Positions 24,975 through 33,777 are shown, counted from the stretch's first letter. The stretch: DNA of 64,000 bases from an uncultured Collinsella sp. (GCA_902470815.1 CABRHS010000003.1:67463-131462); one strand, 5' to 3'. Program-made: numbers and translations. Notes: generated by a model not told the origin, from the sequence alone.

Positions 24975-25214
24975 ATGAGCAAGCTCGGCAATCTGTGGAA
25001 TCAGTACGAGTGCCTGGCGCCCAGGCGCAAGCCGGGCGTCGTCCTGGAAATCGCCGCCGGCCTTTGGTACCCCCTCGCCGGTTTCATCCTATGGGCGTTT
25101 TTCAAGGTTCGCGGGTCCGCCCCGGTCTTCCGCGGCGCGCCCCTTGCCGGCGCCGTCGTCTCCCTGGCGCTGTTTACGGTACAGTTCTTCGTGGGTGCCG
25201 CGCTCGCCGCATAA
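24975..25214 (+). CDS. Small membrane protein of unknown function
   Basis: This 79-residue protein starts at ATG 24975 with GAGAGG eight bases upstream; ATG 24969 is an in-frame alternative. It has a short polar N-terminus (residues 1-22, with PRRKPG), then two hydrophobic helices separated by FFKVRGSAPVFRGAP. I do not recognise a family. It lies between the GH4 gene and the RpiR regulators, on the same strand, so it probably belongs to the alpha-glucoside operon. Confidence 0.65.
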   Translation: MSKLGNLWNQYECLAPRRKPGVVLEIAAGLWYPLAGFILWAFFKVRGSAPVFRGAPLAGAVVSLALFTVQFFVGAALAA

Positions 25215-25269
25215 CGTGCGGTGCGGGACGGGACCGCGGATAGGGAACCGGCAAGAAGGAGCCGATCGC

Positions 25270-25968
25270 ATGGTTGGGCTGACGCCGCTCGAACACGACA
25301 TCATCCAATTGCTCACCCAGCACATCTCCTGCAATGAGGAGGTCTCGCTCACGGAGCTTGCAGATGAGTGCCATGTCGCCAAGAGCACGGTGGTCAAGGC
25401 GGTGCAGAAGCTCGGATACGGTGGGTTCGGCGACCTCACGTGCAACGTCCGCCTCAACGCCCAGCACGCCGGCGGCCTGCTTCCACGAAGGCCCGTCTCC
25501 GGAGACCTCGACGCCCAAGTCGATGCCCTGGCCCATCTTCTGTGGTCGTGCCGTGACAGGCACAGCATCCTGTTCTCCGGTGACAATCGTATCGGCGCGC
25601 CGCTTTCGGCCTACATGTGCCGGAAGCTTGCCATGTTCGGCATATTCGCGAGCGCGTCCTATGATTACCTGATGGTCGAGCATCACGCCCTGGAGCCCGG
25701 TGCCGCCATCTTCTTCTTCCACCGTGAGCTGCCCGGCAGGGCGGAGTGGGGCCAAAGGCAGGGCTACGGCGAGGGAATGCTCCGCGCGGCGCGTGCGGCC
25801 GGGTTTTCCATCGTGGCGTTTTCCGACGATCCGGACAAGGGCGCCCAGGAGGGCGCCGACCTGCTCCTCGAGATCGAGGAGAACGATGAGGCGGGGGTCG
25901 ACCTGTACCTCACGCGCGTCCTCATGGTGTTCGAGATGGCCTTGGCGCGGCTGTCCGGAGGTCTGTGA
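25270..25968 (+). CDS. RpiR-type regulator, short form (first of pair)
   Basis: This 232-residue protein starts at ATG 25270 behind AAGGAG. The N-terminal helix-turn-helix is of the RpiR type (SLTELADECHVAKSTVVKAVQKLGYGGFGDL). The C-terminal part resembles a reduced SIS sugar-phosphate domain, with SILFSGDNRIGA and FSIVAFSDDP. It is shorter than the usual 280 or so residues. Regulators of this family sense phosphosugars, and GlvR of Bacillus controls a comparable GH4/PTS operon. The stop codon overlaps the start of a second RpiR-type gene. Confidence 0.8.
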   Translation: MVGLTPLEHDIIQLLTQHISCNEEVSLTELADECHVAKSTVVKAVQKLGYGGFGDLTCNVRLNAQHAGGLLPRRPVSGDLDAQVDALAHLLWSCRDRHSILFSGDNRIGAPLSAYMCRKLAMFGIFASASYDYLMVEHHALEPGAAIFFFHRELPGRAEWGQRQGYGEGMLRAARAAGFSIVAFSDDPDKGAQEGADLLLEIEENDEAGVDLYLTRVLMVFEMALARLSGGL

Positions 25969-26609
25969 TGCTTCTGGATAACGAGCGACTCGTATATGCC
26001 GCCGTGCGCCGGTTCGCGCAGCGGGGCGAACGGCCCACCATCGCCGCGATCTCAGAGGAGACCGGGGTGCCGCGATCGAGCGTCGCGCGCGTGGCCGAGA
26101 CGATGGGCTATCGCGGTTGGGTGGATTTCACCACGCAGCTCGTTCGATATTTCGCCTCGTTCCAGCAGGAGGACACCCTGGGCGACAGCGTCAAGCTGGT
26201 CGCGTCGGTGCTCGAGGCGTGTGGCGAGCGCCCCGTGCTGGTGGACGCGATCGGCGATGCCGAGATCTTCGCCCAGGTGGGCGTGCTCCGCCTGTGCGAG
26301 GCCGGGTTCAACGCCATGCCGTACGGCCCGGGGGTGGTGGAGGCCCGCGCCTCCCGTTCGCAGGCCGGGGCGTTGATCGTGGTCAATGAGAGCGGGATGT
26401 CCCTGCTGCCCACGTGCCTGAAGGCCGCCGGCGCCGGGTTCGACATCATCGCGATCACGGCGAGCCACGACACGCCGGTATCCAAGCTCGCCAAGGTGAA
26501 CGTCGTCATCAAGAACAACAAGTCGACTCCGGACGCATATGAGCCGAATTATTTCACGGCGGGTGTGTTCGCCTTCATGGAGCGCGTTTTCGACAGGGTG
26601 GCACGTTAG
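25968..26609 (+). CDS. RpiR-type regulator, short form (second of pair)
   Basis: This 213-residue protein starts at ATG 25968 within a TGATG overlap with the previous stop; GGAGG lies upstream. The helix-turn-helix reads PTIAAISEETGVPRSSVARVAETMGYRGW. The shortened SIS-like region keeps VLVDAIGDAEIF, a Ser-Gly in NESGMS and IIAITASHDTPVSKLAKVNVVI. The coupling to a paralogue suggests the two products are made in equal amounts and may form a heteromeric regulator of the alpha-glucoside genes. Confidence 0.8.
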   Translation: MLLDNERLVYAAVRRFAQRGERPTIAAISEETGVPRSSVARVAETMGYRGWVDFTTQLVRYFASFQQEDTLGDSVKLVASVLEACGERPVLVDAIGDAEIFAQVGVLRLCEAGFNAMPYGPGVVEARASRSQAGALIVVNESGMSLLPTCLKAAGAGFDIIAITASHDTPVSKLAKVNVVIKNNKSTPDAYEPNYFTAGVFAFMERVFDRVAR

Positions 26610-26804
26610 GCGGGCGTCGCTCGAGGGTGCCCTCTCCCGGGTCCGCATGCCCCGGTTCGTTCAGGTGCCCACCCCTTTGACACTGGCTTTACGTTCGTCT
26701 GGCGGATTCCTGACACGGCATGGATTCCCGGTGCCGTATCATTCATCTATCTATGTTGAAGGGCCCGCGAAGATGAGCGCGCGGGGGAACGGGGAGTAAC
26801 CGTC

Positions 26805-28067
26805 ATGGCATTCAAGTACACCAAGATGGAGCGCAACTGGGTCATGTACGACGTGGGCAACTCCGCCCTCGTCCTGCTGAACACCGCGGTGGTGCCGATT
26901 TACTTCAACGCCATCAACACCGGCGCGCACCCGGCTGAGCTCGTGACCGCCTGGGCGAACGCCCAGACCGTCGCCTCGCTCGTGGTGGCCCTGCTCATGC
27001 CCATCCTGGGGTCGCTCGCCGACTATGCGGGCAACAAGATCAAGTTCTTCACGGGCTTCTTCTTCACCGGCCTCGTCCTGTGCCTCGCGGAGGCTATCCC
27101 CATGGGCGCGCTGCCCTTCCTGGTGGTCTACGTGCTGTGCACCATCGGCCTCAACTCGTCGATGACGTTCTACGACGCCATGCTCACCGACGTGACGACG
27201 GATGAGCGCATGGACACCGTGTCGAGCTCCGGCTTCGCCTGGGGCTACGTGGGCTCCACCATCCCGTTCATCGCGTGCATCGCGCTGATCTTCGGCGGCC
27301 CCTCGATCTTGGGCCTTGATACCCTCACCTGCACGCGCATCTGCTTCATCATCACGGCCCTGTGGTGGCTGGCCTTCACCATTCCGCTGCTGCGCACCTA
27401 TCAGCAGCGTTTTGGTAAGGAGCGCGACGAGGGCGTGAACGGTGTGATGCACAACATCAAGAACACCTTCAAGGGCCTGGGCGAGACCATGCGCAGCATC
27501 GCGCACGACCGCGTCCTGCTCGTCTTCATGATCGCGTTCTTCTTCTACATCGACGGCGTGCACACCGTCATCTCCATGGCCACCAGCTATGGCGCGGCCC
27601 TGGGCATCGACTCCACGCAGCTGGTCCTCGCGCTGCTCGTCACGCAGTTCGTGGCCTTCCCCTCCGCCATCATTTACGGTAAGCTCGCGGGTCGCGTCGG
27701 AACCTTGCGCATGATCGTCGTGGCCGTCGCCGCCTATGTGGGCATCGTGCTGTTCGCCGCGTTCTTCCTCAAGTCCGCGGTGGAGTTCTGGATCCTCGCT
27801 ATCCTGGTTGGCATGTTCCAGGGCGGTGTGCAGGCGCTCTCGCGCAGCTACTTCGGCAAGATCATTCCCAAGGAGCGCTCCAACGAGTATTACGGTTTCT
27901 TCGACATCTTCGGCCGCTACGCCTCCGTCATGGGAACTCTGCTAGTATCTGTCGTGACCTCGCTCACGCACGATCCTTCTTTAGGAGTGCTTTCCATCGG
28001 GATCCTGCTCGTTGTGGGCCTGGTCATGCTAGTAAAGCTCTCCCGCATGCAGGCGGCGCAGGCATAG
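26805..28067 (+). CDS. Major facilitator superfamily transporter, UMF1/Atg22-like
   Basis: This 420-residue protein starts at ATG 26805 behind GGGGAG. About 12 membrane helices are visible. The opening WVMYDVGNSALVLLNTAVVPIYF and the loop DYAGNKIKFF match the UMF1 family. Members are inner-membrane carriers of poorly known substrate, some linked to sugar or nucleoside efflux. It follows the two RpiR regulators on the same strand after 195 bp that include a TTGACA hexamer (26677-26682), so it may have its own promoter. A perfect hairpin terminator follows. Confidence 0.8.
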   Translation: MAFKYTKMERNWVMYDVGNSALVLLNTAVVPIYFNAINTGAHPAELVTAWANAQTVASLVVALLMPILGSLADYAGNKIKFFTGFFFTGLVLCLAEAIPMGALPFLVVYVLCTIGLNSSMTFYDAMLTDVTTDERMDTVSSSGFAWGYVGSTIPFIACIALIFGGPSILGLDTLTCTRICFIITALWWLAFTIPLLRTYQQRFGKERDEGVNGVMHNIKNTFKGLGETMRSIAHDRVLLVFMIAFFFYIDGVHTVISMATSYGAALGIDSTQLVLALLVTQFVAFPSAIIYGKLAGRVGTLRMIVVAVAAYVGIVLFAAFFLKSAVEFWILAILVGMFQGGVQALSRSYFGKIIPKERSNEYYGFFDIFGRYASVMGTLLVSVVTSLTHDPSLGVLSIGILLVVGLVMLVKLSRMQAAQA

Positions 28068-28135
28068 CGCCGCGCTTGCATACCCAGCCGGCGCATCTCA
28101 CGCGCGGCCGTGCGGGATCGGCATATGACGCCTTT

Positions 28136-28174
28136 CGGAGGGCTTTACTGGTGTCAGTAAAGCCCTCCGTTTTT
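28136..28174 (+). terminator. Perfect 15-bp hairpin terminator just before queT
   Basis: The arms CGGAGGGCTTTACTG and CAGTAAAGCCCTCCG pair without mismatch around a four-base loop and are followed by TTTTT. It ends the MFS gene. It also lies only a few bases before the Shine-Dalgarno sequence of queT, so queT expression may depend on read-through or antitermination. Confidence 0.88.
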
Positions 28175-28188
28175 AGAAGGTGGAGAAC

Positions 28189-28809
28189 ATGTCGAAAAAG
28201 ATCGATTCGTCGCGCGCCGATGCCGTGCAGGGCGCAACGGGCCACGCAGGGGACCCGCGTCACATCGCGCGGGTGGGGATGATCGCCGCCGCCTACGCGG
28301 CGTGCACGCTGGTCACCATGATGTTCATGGGCAGCCTCTCGTGGGGCCCCGTTCAGTTCCGCGTGAGCGAGGCCCTGTGCGTCCTCGCGTTGTTCACCCC
28401 GGCCGCCGTGCCCGGGCTCACCCTCGGCTGCATCATCGCGAACGTTGCGAACATCGCGCTCTCGGGGACCGGCATGCTGGGCATGCTCGACGTGGTGTTC
28501 GGCTCGCTCGCGACGTTCGCGGGCGCGCTGTTCACCTGGAAGATGCGCCGCCGGCCGCTCGTCGCCTTGGCGGGCCCCGTGCTGGCCAACGCCCTGATCG
28601 TGCCGGCGTACCTGCCCCTGCTGCTGCAGGGCATCGGCTTCTACACCATCCCGTTCACGTCCATCTCCCTTGATGGCGCCTATCCGCTCATGTACGCCTT
28701 CGGGTTGGTGGCCACCGGTCTGGGCGAAGCGGTTATCATGTACGTGTTGGGGTACCCGCTGTCCCGCTCGCTGGCGAAAACGCCCTTCATCAAGCGCGGG
28801 CTCGAATAG
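28189..28809 (+). CDS. queT: QueT family transporter of queuosine precursor
   Basis: This 206-residue protein starts at ATG 28189 with AGGTGGAG upstream. After a polar tail of about 28 residues come five or six membrane helices. The motifs GPVQFRVSEALCVLALFTPAAVPGLTLGC and ANVANI are typical of the QueT ECF substrate-binding component. QueT binds queuine or preQ1-type precursors and works with shared ECF ATPase and T units encoded elsewhere. The substrate fits the gluQ gene later in this window. No preQ1 riboswitch was recognised upstream. Confidence 0.85.
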   Translation: MSKKIDSSRADAVQGATGHAGDPRHIARVGMIAAAYAACTLVTMMFMGSLSWGPVQFRVSEALCVLALFTPAAVPGLTLGCIIANVANIALSGTGMLGMLDVVFGSLATFAGALFTWKMRRRPLVALAGPVLANALIVPAYLPLLLQGIGFYTIPFTSISLDGAYPLMYAFGLVATGLGEAVIMYVLGYPLSRSLAKTPFIKRGLE

Positions 28810-28838
28810 GTGGGTACAACTATCTAACGGGTGTGGAA

Positions 28839-28887
28839 ACGCCCGCCCGCGCCGCGCGGCGGGCTTCGCGGCGCGGGCGGCGTCTTT
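28839..28887 (+). terminator. GC-rich terminator-like hairpin after queT
   Basis: ACGCCCGCCCGCGCC pairs with GGCGCGGGCGGCGT with a single bulge, followed by only CTTTC. It separates queT from the glycosyltransferase operon. The short T run makes termination less certain. Confidence 0.55.
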
Positions 28888-28912
28888 CGCGAGTGTCAAG
28901 AGAGGGGGCTGC

Positions 28913-30100
28913 ATGAACCCGGCAATCGTGATCCCGAGTTACTGGGCGGGCGATTCCGCCGAGCTCCGGTCTCCCGGGGCGTATGACCACTCGTCGGACC
29001 CTGAGGCCCCCCATCCCGAGCTTGGCCGGTGCTTCGCCTCCCTCGAGCAGGTTCGCGACATACCGCGCATCATCGTGCTGCTGGTGTGCCCGCAGCGGCA
29101 GACCGACCGTATCGCGCGGCACGTGCGGGCCCTGATCGACGAGCACCCCGCGCTCGACGTGGCGCTCGTCACCAACCACGAGGCGTCGGCGATCATGGAG
29201 CGCGTGAGCGCGATCGCGCCCAACGTGCGCGGCGAGACCGTCTCGCTGCGCGGCTACGGCGCCATCCGGAACATGGGGCTCGCCTGCGCCGCCATCCTCG
29301 GGCACGACGCCGTGGTCTTCTTGGACGACGACGAGGTGGTCCTCGCCCCCGATTTCATGGAGAAGGCCATGTACGGCCTGGGTCATGAGACACGCCAGCG
29401 GCTGCCCATTCTTGCCAAGAGCGGTTACTTTTACAACAAGGCCGGTTCGCCCCTCGCGGATACCGCCAAGAAGAACGGCATCACCTGCCGGTGGTGGACC
29501 AAGCGCATCGAGTTCAACCGGTGGATGGAGCGTGCCCTTTCGGGCACGCGCATCTCGCGGTCGAATTACGTGTGCGGCGGTTGCTTCGCCGTGCATGCCC
29601 GGGCCTTCAGGCGCGTGGCCTTCGACCCGTACATCACGCGCGGCGAGGACCTGGATTACCTGTTCAACATGCGCATGGCGGGCATGGACGTGTGGTTCGA
29701 CAACGCATGGGTGGTCAAGCACCTGCCTCCCGGTCAGGTGGAGGAGTCCCCGCGTTTCATGCAGAACGTCTATCGCTGGTATTACGAGAGGGCAAAGCTC
29801 GCGAGCGCCTCGCGTCGCCCCGACATAAATTCGGTCACGGCGGCGTCGCTCATGCCCTATCCGGGCCCCTGGATCTCTGACGGCCTGGATGAGCGCGTGC
29901 GCAAGACCGCCCTCGTCCGCATGCTGTTCACCCGCGAGCACCGCGGGTATTGGCGCATTTACCGCCACGGAATCGACGAGGCGCGGGAGTACGCCGCCGC
30001 GCATGAGGGCGACTATCTCAGATTTGTCAGTTTTTGGCCGAGTATCGTGGGCGGCCTGTGGGACGATGAGCGCCTGGCGGCCCTTTTGGAGCGTCGATGA
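28913..30100 (+). CDS. Glycosyltransferase, GT-A fold, unassigned acceptor
   Basis: This 395-residue protein starts at ATG 28913 behind AGAGGGGG. The N-terminus NPAIVIPSYW, the DXD-type motif FLDDDEVVLAP and the C-terminal RGEDLDYLFNMRMAG with W(V)VKHLPP support a GT-A glycosyltransferase. There is no signal peptide or clear membrane helix, so it acts in the cytoplasm, using a nucleotide-sugar donor. I do not recognise the exact family. Its stop overlaps the start of a sensor kinase gene (ATGA), an odd operon partner that suggests regulation of envelope glycan synthesis. Confidence 0.75.
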   Translation: MNPAIVIPSYWAGDSAELRSPGAYDHSSDPEAPHPELGRCFASLEQVRDIPRIIVLLVCPQRQTDRIARHVRALIDEHPALDVALVTNHEASAIMERVSAIAPNVRGETVSLRGYGAIRNMGLACAAILGHDAVVFLDDDEVVLAPDFMEKAMYGLGHETRQRLPILAKSGYFYNKAGSPLADTAKKNGITCRWWTKRIEFNRWMERALSGTRISRSNYVCGGCFAVHARAFRRVAFDPYITRGEDLDYLFNMRMAGMDVWFDNAWVVKHLPPGQVEESPRFMQNVYRWYYERAKLASASRRPDINSVTAASLMPYPGPWISDGLDERVRKTALVRMLFTREHRGYWRIYRHGIDEAREYAAAHEGDYLRFVSFWPSIVGGLWDDERLAALLERR

Positions 30101-31509
30101 CAGAAGGAACACCGCAGGAAACGCCAAGGGGGCCGTGGAGCTCCCAGCAGATGAGCGAGGGGTCGTACCGGGCGGGCATGCTCGACGCCAACGAGGCGCT
30201 GCGCTTTCTCGCCGCGCTCGTGATCTTCACGATGGTGGGGGTCTTCGGCTACGCCATCCTCACGGGCGTCGAGACCGTGACCACCATTGCCGCATTGGTG
30301 CTGTTGGCGCTGTTCACCTTCGCCTTCGTCTACGTGTTCTTCAGCCCTGACACGCTGCGTTCGCAGTACACGGAGCAGACGCTCGCCGTCGCCTCCGCCA
30401 TGCTCGAGGACATCACCGGCGGCCTGACCCGCGAGAGCGCGGAGGAGATCTGCCGTCGCCTGCTCCCCGAAACCCGTGCCATGACCATCGCCGTGACGGA
30501 CCGCGAGATGGTGCTCGCGTGCGTGGGCGAGCTCGCCGACGACTTTCCCCCCGGTTCGCCCATCCACACGCCCACCACGCGCTACGTGATCGAGCACGGC
30601 ATAGCCCAGTCGTTCACCAACGATATCGACGTGCGCGGTGAGCAGGGCAGCCGGCGCAACATCCCGGCGGGCATCATCGCCCCGCTCAAGATCCGCGGTA
30701 AGGCGGTGGGCGCGCTCAAGTTCTACTACCGGTCGGCGCGCCACGTGAACAGGACCCAGTACGCCCTGGCGTCCGGCTTCGCCGAGCTGCTCTCCACCCA
30801 GCTCACCGTCTACGAGCTGGAGCGCCAGGCGGAACTCACCGCCCGCGCTGAGGTGCGCGCCCTGCAGGCCCAGATCAACCCGCATTTCCTGTTCAACACG
30901 CTCAACACCATCGCGTCCCTCACGCGGACCGAGCCGCTGCGGGCGCGCGACCTGCTGCGCGAGTTCTCTCAGTTCTATCGCGCAACCCTCGAGAACTCCG
31001 GTCAGCTGATTCCGGTCAAGCGTGAGATCGACCAGACGCTGCGCTACCTCAAGTTCGAGAAGGCCCGTTTCGGCGAGGACCGCGTGCTGGTGAGCGTCGA
31101 CGTGGATGAGGACGCCGAGGACACGCTGGTGCCCGCCTTCGTTATCCAGCCGCTCGTCGAGAACGCGGTGCGCCACGCCATGCGCGACGAGGGCGCGCTC
31201 AAGATCGCGATCGACGTGGAGCGGGCGGGAGAGTCCGCCGTGACGATTCGAGTCATCGACGACGGCATGGGCATGGACGAGGAGACGGCCATGCGCCTGT
31301 TCGACCGGTCTGTTGGCGTGCCCGACCCCAATGCGCCCCAGGGCGGCGGTGCCGGCGTGGCCATGCGCAACATCTCAGAGCGCATCAAGAGGTTCTACGG
31401 CCCCAAGTCGAGCACGACGGTCGAGTCGACACCCGGAAAGGGCACCACGATCGCGCTGCATCTCGATCTCGAGGGTAGTATGTATGACGAGGGGCAAAAT
31501 ATCCCCTGA
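30097..31509 (+). CDS. LytS-type sensor histidine kinase
   Basis: This 470-residue protein starts at ATG 30097, overlapping the previous stop by four bases. Two membrane helices (about 34-80) are followed by a GAF-like domain (about 95-235), a His kinase motif QINPHFLFNTLN with H263 as phosphoacceptor, and an ATPase domain with PLVENAVRHAM and DDGMGM. It has two helices instead of the usual 5TM-LYT sensor region. It should phosphorylate the LytTR response regulator encoded next. The signal is unknown; related systems respond to cell envelope state or pyruvate. Confidence 0.9.
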   Translation: MTEGTPQETPRGPWSSQQMSEGSYRAGMLDANEALRFLAALVIFTMVGVFGYAILTGVETVTTIAALVLLALFTFAFVYVFFSPDTLRSQYTEQTLAVASAMLEDITGGLTRESAEEICRRLLPETRAMTIAVTDREMVLACVGELADDFPPGSPIHTPTTRYVIEHGIAQSFTNDIDVRGEQGSRRNIPAGIIAPLKIRGKAVGALKFYYRSARHVNRTQYALASGFAELLSTQLTVYELERQAELTARAEVRALQAQINPHFLFNTLNTIASLTRTEPLRARDLLREFSQFYRATLENSGQLIPVKREIDQTLRYLKFEKARFGEDRVLVSVDVDEDAEDTLVPAFVIQPLVENAVRHAMRDEGALKIAIDVERAGESAVTIRVIDDGMGMDEETAMRLFDRSVGVPDPNAPQGGGAGVAMRNISERIKRFYGPKSSTTVESTPGKGTTIALHLDLEGSMYDEGQNIP

Positions 31510-31566
31510 TTGCACCGACGGCGCATGGCGCCGGTCTTGTTCAAGGTAAGAAAGGTAATCGGTTTT

Positions 31567-32298
31567 ATGTTACGTGCGATGATTGTTGATGACGAGGCAC
31601 CTGCGCGCTCCGAACTGCGCTTTTTGCTCGAGCAGACGGGCAAGATCGGCTCCATCATCGAGGCGTCGAGCGTTCGCTCCGCCATCGAGACGCTCATGGA
31701 GGCGCGCGTGGATGTCGTCTTCCTCGACATCTCCATGCCTGGTGCATCGGGCCTGCAGCTCGCAGAGGGCCTGTACAAGCTCAAGAACCCCCCGGCGATC
31801 GTGTTCGTGACGGCCTATAGCGACCATGCCGTCGAGGCCTTCGACGTGGACGCCGTCGACTACCTCATGAAGCCGGTCGAGGAGGCGCGCCTGGATCGCG
31901 CCATCGAGAAGGTCATAGCGCGCTCCAAGCCCGTCGCCGCCGAGCCCGTCGCCGCCAAGCCCTCGAACATCGAGCGCATCCCCGTGGAGAAGGGCGGCCG
32001 CAAGGTCCTCATCCCGGTCGACCAGATCCGCTTCATCATGGCCAAGGACGATTACTCCTGCATCTTCACGGAGGACGACCGCTACCTGTCCACCACGTCG
32101 CTCGCGCAGTTCGAGTCCAAGCTCGGTGAGTTCGGGTTCTTCCGCGTGCACCGCCGCTACATCGTCAACCTCGCGAACGTCGAGGACGTCGAGACGGTTC
32201 CCTCCGGCGCCATACAGCTCGGCGTCAACGGCGTGGACGAGCGAATCCCCGTGAGCCGGCGTCGCGTGGTGCCGCTCAAGAAGGCGCTGAACCTGTGA
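31567..32298 (+). CDS. LytTR response regulator
   Basis: This 243-residue protein starts at ATG 31567; the ribosome site (AAAGG) is distant, so the start is a little uncertain. The receiver domain has the acidic D8-D9 pair, phosphoacceptor D54 in FLDISMP and K in LMKPVEEARL. After an Ala/Pro linker comes a LytTR DNA-binding domain (about 140-243; RFIMAKDDYSCIFTEDD, FFRVHRRYIVNLANV). It is the cognate partner of the kinase before it. Targets were not identified in the window; the direct repeats at 5419-5450 are one candidate. Confidence 0.92.
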   Translation: MLRAMIVDDEAPARSELRFLLEQTGKIGSIIEASSVRSAIETLMEARVDVVFLDISMPGASGLQLAEGLYKLKNPPAIVFVTAYSDHAVEAFDVDAVDYLMKPVEEARLDRAIEKVIARSKPVAAEPVAAKPSNIERIPVEKGGRKVLIPVDQIRFIMAKDDYSCIFTEDDRYLSTTSLAQFESKLGEFGFFRVHRRYIVNLANVEDVETVPSGAIQLGVNGVDERIPVSRRRVVPLKKALNL

Positions 32299-32753
32299 TG
32301 GCGCGCCGCGTGGACATCGTCTCCGACACCCATGGGTATCTGGCGCCGGAGTTGCTGCGTGCGATCGACGGCTGCGACCTGCTCATACATGCCGGCGACA
32401 TCACATCTGAGAGCAATTTCGCCGAGCTCGAGGCGAGCGTTCCCGCCCTGCGCGCGGTGTTGGGCAACAACGACGGGTATTTCGATTACGGTCCCGACGT
32501 GCGCCGCATGATCGAGTTCACGTTCGAGGGCCTGCGCTTTTCCGTCGCGCATTATGCGGAGGAGCTTCCCTTGGATCGGTCGGACGTGGCCGTGTGCGGT
32601 CATACGCATAGGCCGCGAATCGAACGGGTCGGCTGGTGCCTGGTGGTCAATCCCGGCTCCGCCTCGCTTCCGCGCGGCAGGCGCGAGGCGTCGATCGCGC
32701 GCCTCATGGTCCAGGACGGCCGCGTGCTTTCATCTCAAATCATCGACCTGTAG
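32298..32753 (+). CDS. YfcE/MJ0936-type metallophosphodiesterase
   Basis: This 151-residue protein starts at ATG 32298 in a TGATG overlap with the response regulator gene. Calcineurin-like motifs are complete: SDTHG, HAGDI, GNND and GHTHRP, with VNPGSASLPRG at the end. Family members hydrolyse phosphodiesters in vitro with Mn2+ or Ni2+; natural substrates are uncertain. It is the last gene of a four-gene unit and is followed by a terminator. Confidence 0.88.
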   Translation: MARRVDIVSDTHGYLAPELLRAIDGCDLLIHAGDITSESNFAELEASVPALRAVLGNNDGYFDYGPDVRRMIEFTFEGLRFSVAHYAEELPLDRSDVAVCGHTHRPRIERVGWCLVVNPGSASLPRGRREASIARLMVQDGRVLSSQIIDL

Positions 32754-32785
32754 GGGGTCGCGCGTAAGGCGCGGCCCTCATTTTT
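32752..32785 (+). terminator. Terminator of the glycosyltransferase-kinase-regulator operon
   Basis: AGGG and CGCGC pair with GCGCG and CCCT around GTAAG, followed by CATTTTT. It overlaps the stop codon of the phosphodiesterase gene. Confidence 0.6.
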
Positions 32786-32913
32786 ATGAACGGGGGAGCG
32801 CCCGCATGGGTACGCCATCGGGCTGGGCATTGCTCAATTGTCGATAGAAACGGCAGGTAGATAGCCATATAAGAAATGAAATCAGGCTGAGGAAAAAATT
32901 TTGAAAAAAGTTC

Positions 32914-32943
32914 TTGCATGCAAAGACAGAGTCTGTGTATACT
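32914..32943 (+). promoter_or_regulatory. Sigma-70-type promoter of tRNA-Asp
   Basis: TTGCAT (32914-32919) and TATACT (32938-32943) are 18 bp apart, in an AT-rich stretch that stands out from its surroundings. The tRNA begins 38 bases after the -10. Confidence 0.75.
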
Positions 32944-32981
32944 AATCCCCGCAGCAAGGAGCTGAAGCGAATTGCCTGCCT

Positions 32982-33059
<78 letters not shown>

Positions 33060-33067
33060 TCGCAATC

Positions 33068-33095
33068 AAAGCCTCGTCGAAAGACGGGGCTTTTT
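33068..33095 (+). terminator. Terminator of tRNA-Asp
   Basis: AAGCCTCGTC and GACGGGGCTT pair around a GAAA tetraloop with one G-T pair, and TTTTT ends the stem. Confidence 0.85.
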
Positions 33096-33291
33096 GCGTT
33101 ACATTAGATGTGATCCACAAGGAGACACAATCGAATCATGTGACGCGTTTCCCCTGCACAGACTATGGAATCAGTGTATATTACTAGCCGAAAGTTAAAA
33201 TCAGGGGAATGCTCGTTGGTGACACCACGCCTCTGTGCGGCAATCGATTGCGACCTGCCGCGTGGCCACCGTTTGCTCGCAAGGAGAAGAG

Positions 33292-33777
33292 ATGGATATC
33301 TCCCGGAAGACCGACTACGCCCTTCGCATGCTCTCTATGTTGGCTGAAGGTGAGAACTGTCTCCTGTCCGTCCGCACCGCCGCTGAGTCGGTGGACGTGC
33401 CCTATTCGTTCGCCCGCTCCATCCAGCACGGCCTCGTCCAGGCCGGTATCATCGAGAGCCTGCGCGGCGTTCGCGGCGGCATGCGCCTCAAGGTCGATCC
33501 CAAGGACGTCACCATCCGCCAGATCGTCGAGGCCGTGCAGGGCCCTCTGGTCATGAACGATTGCACCGCCGAGGATGGCGTGTGCCCGCGCATGGATGGC
33601 TGCTGCTACCATCCCCTGTGGGTGGGTGCCCAGGAGCTCCTGCGCAGCTACCTTGATTCCGTGACGCTCGACGATGTGGTCAACCATCGCAAGTTCCCCG
33701 CCGTCGACCCCAAGTTCGCCGATCCCTCGAGCTTCCCCGAATACGCCCAGTGCTCCAAGGGATGCTCATGCCTGTAA
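33292..33777 (+). CDS. Rrf2 family regulator with IscR-like Fe-S ligands
   Basis: This 161-residue protein starts at ATG 33292 with AAGGAG upstream. The winged helix begins MDISRKTDYALRML and has the wing motif GVRGGMRL. C98, C104 and H107 take the same positions as the [2Fe-2S] ligands of IscR; C91 and C105 are additional. Four more residues from the end is a CSKGCSCL tail. It probably senses iron-sulfur, redox or nitric oxide state. The following genes encode a MutY-like glycosylase and rubrerythrin, which suits an oxidative stress role. Confidence 0.88.
   Translation: MDISRKTDYALRMLSMLAEGENCLLSVRTAAESVDVPYSFARSIQHGLVQAGIIESLRGVRGGMRLKVDPKDVTIRQIVEAVQGPLVMNDCTAEDGVCPRMDGCCYHPLWVGAQELLRSYLDSVTLDDVVNHRKFPAVDPKFADPSSFPEYAQCSKGCSCL

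Noticed and set aside
28068..28188. Possible preQ1 riboswitch before queT
   Set aside because: No preQ1-I or preQ1-II core was found; only the strong terminator hairpin is evident.
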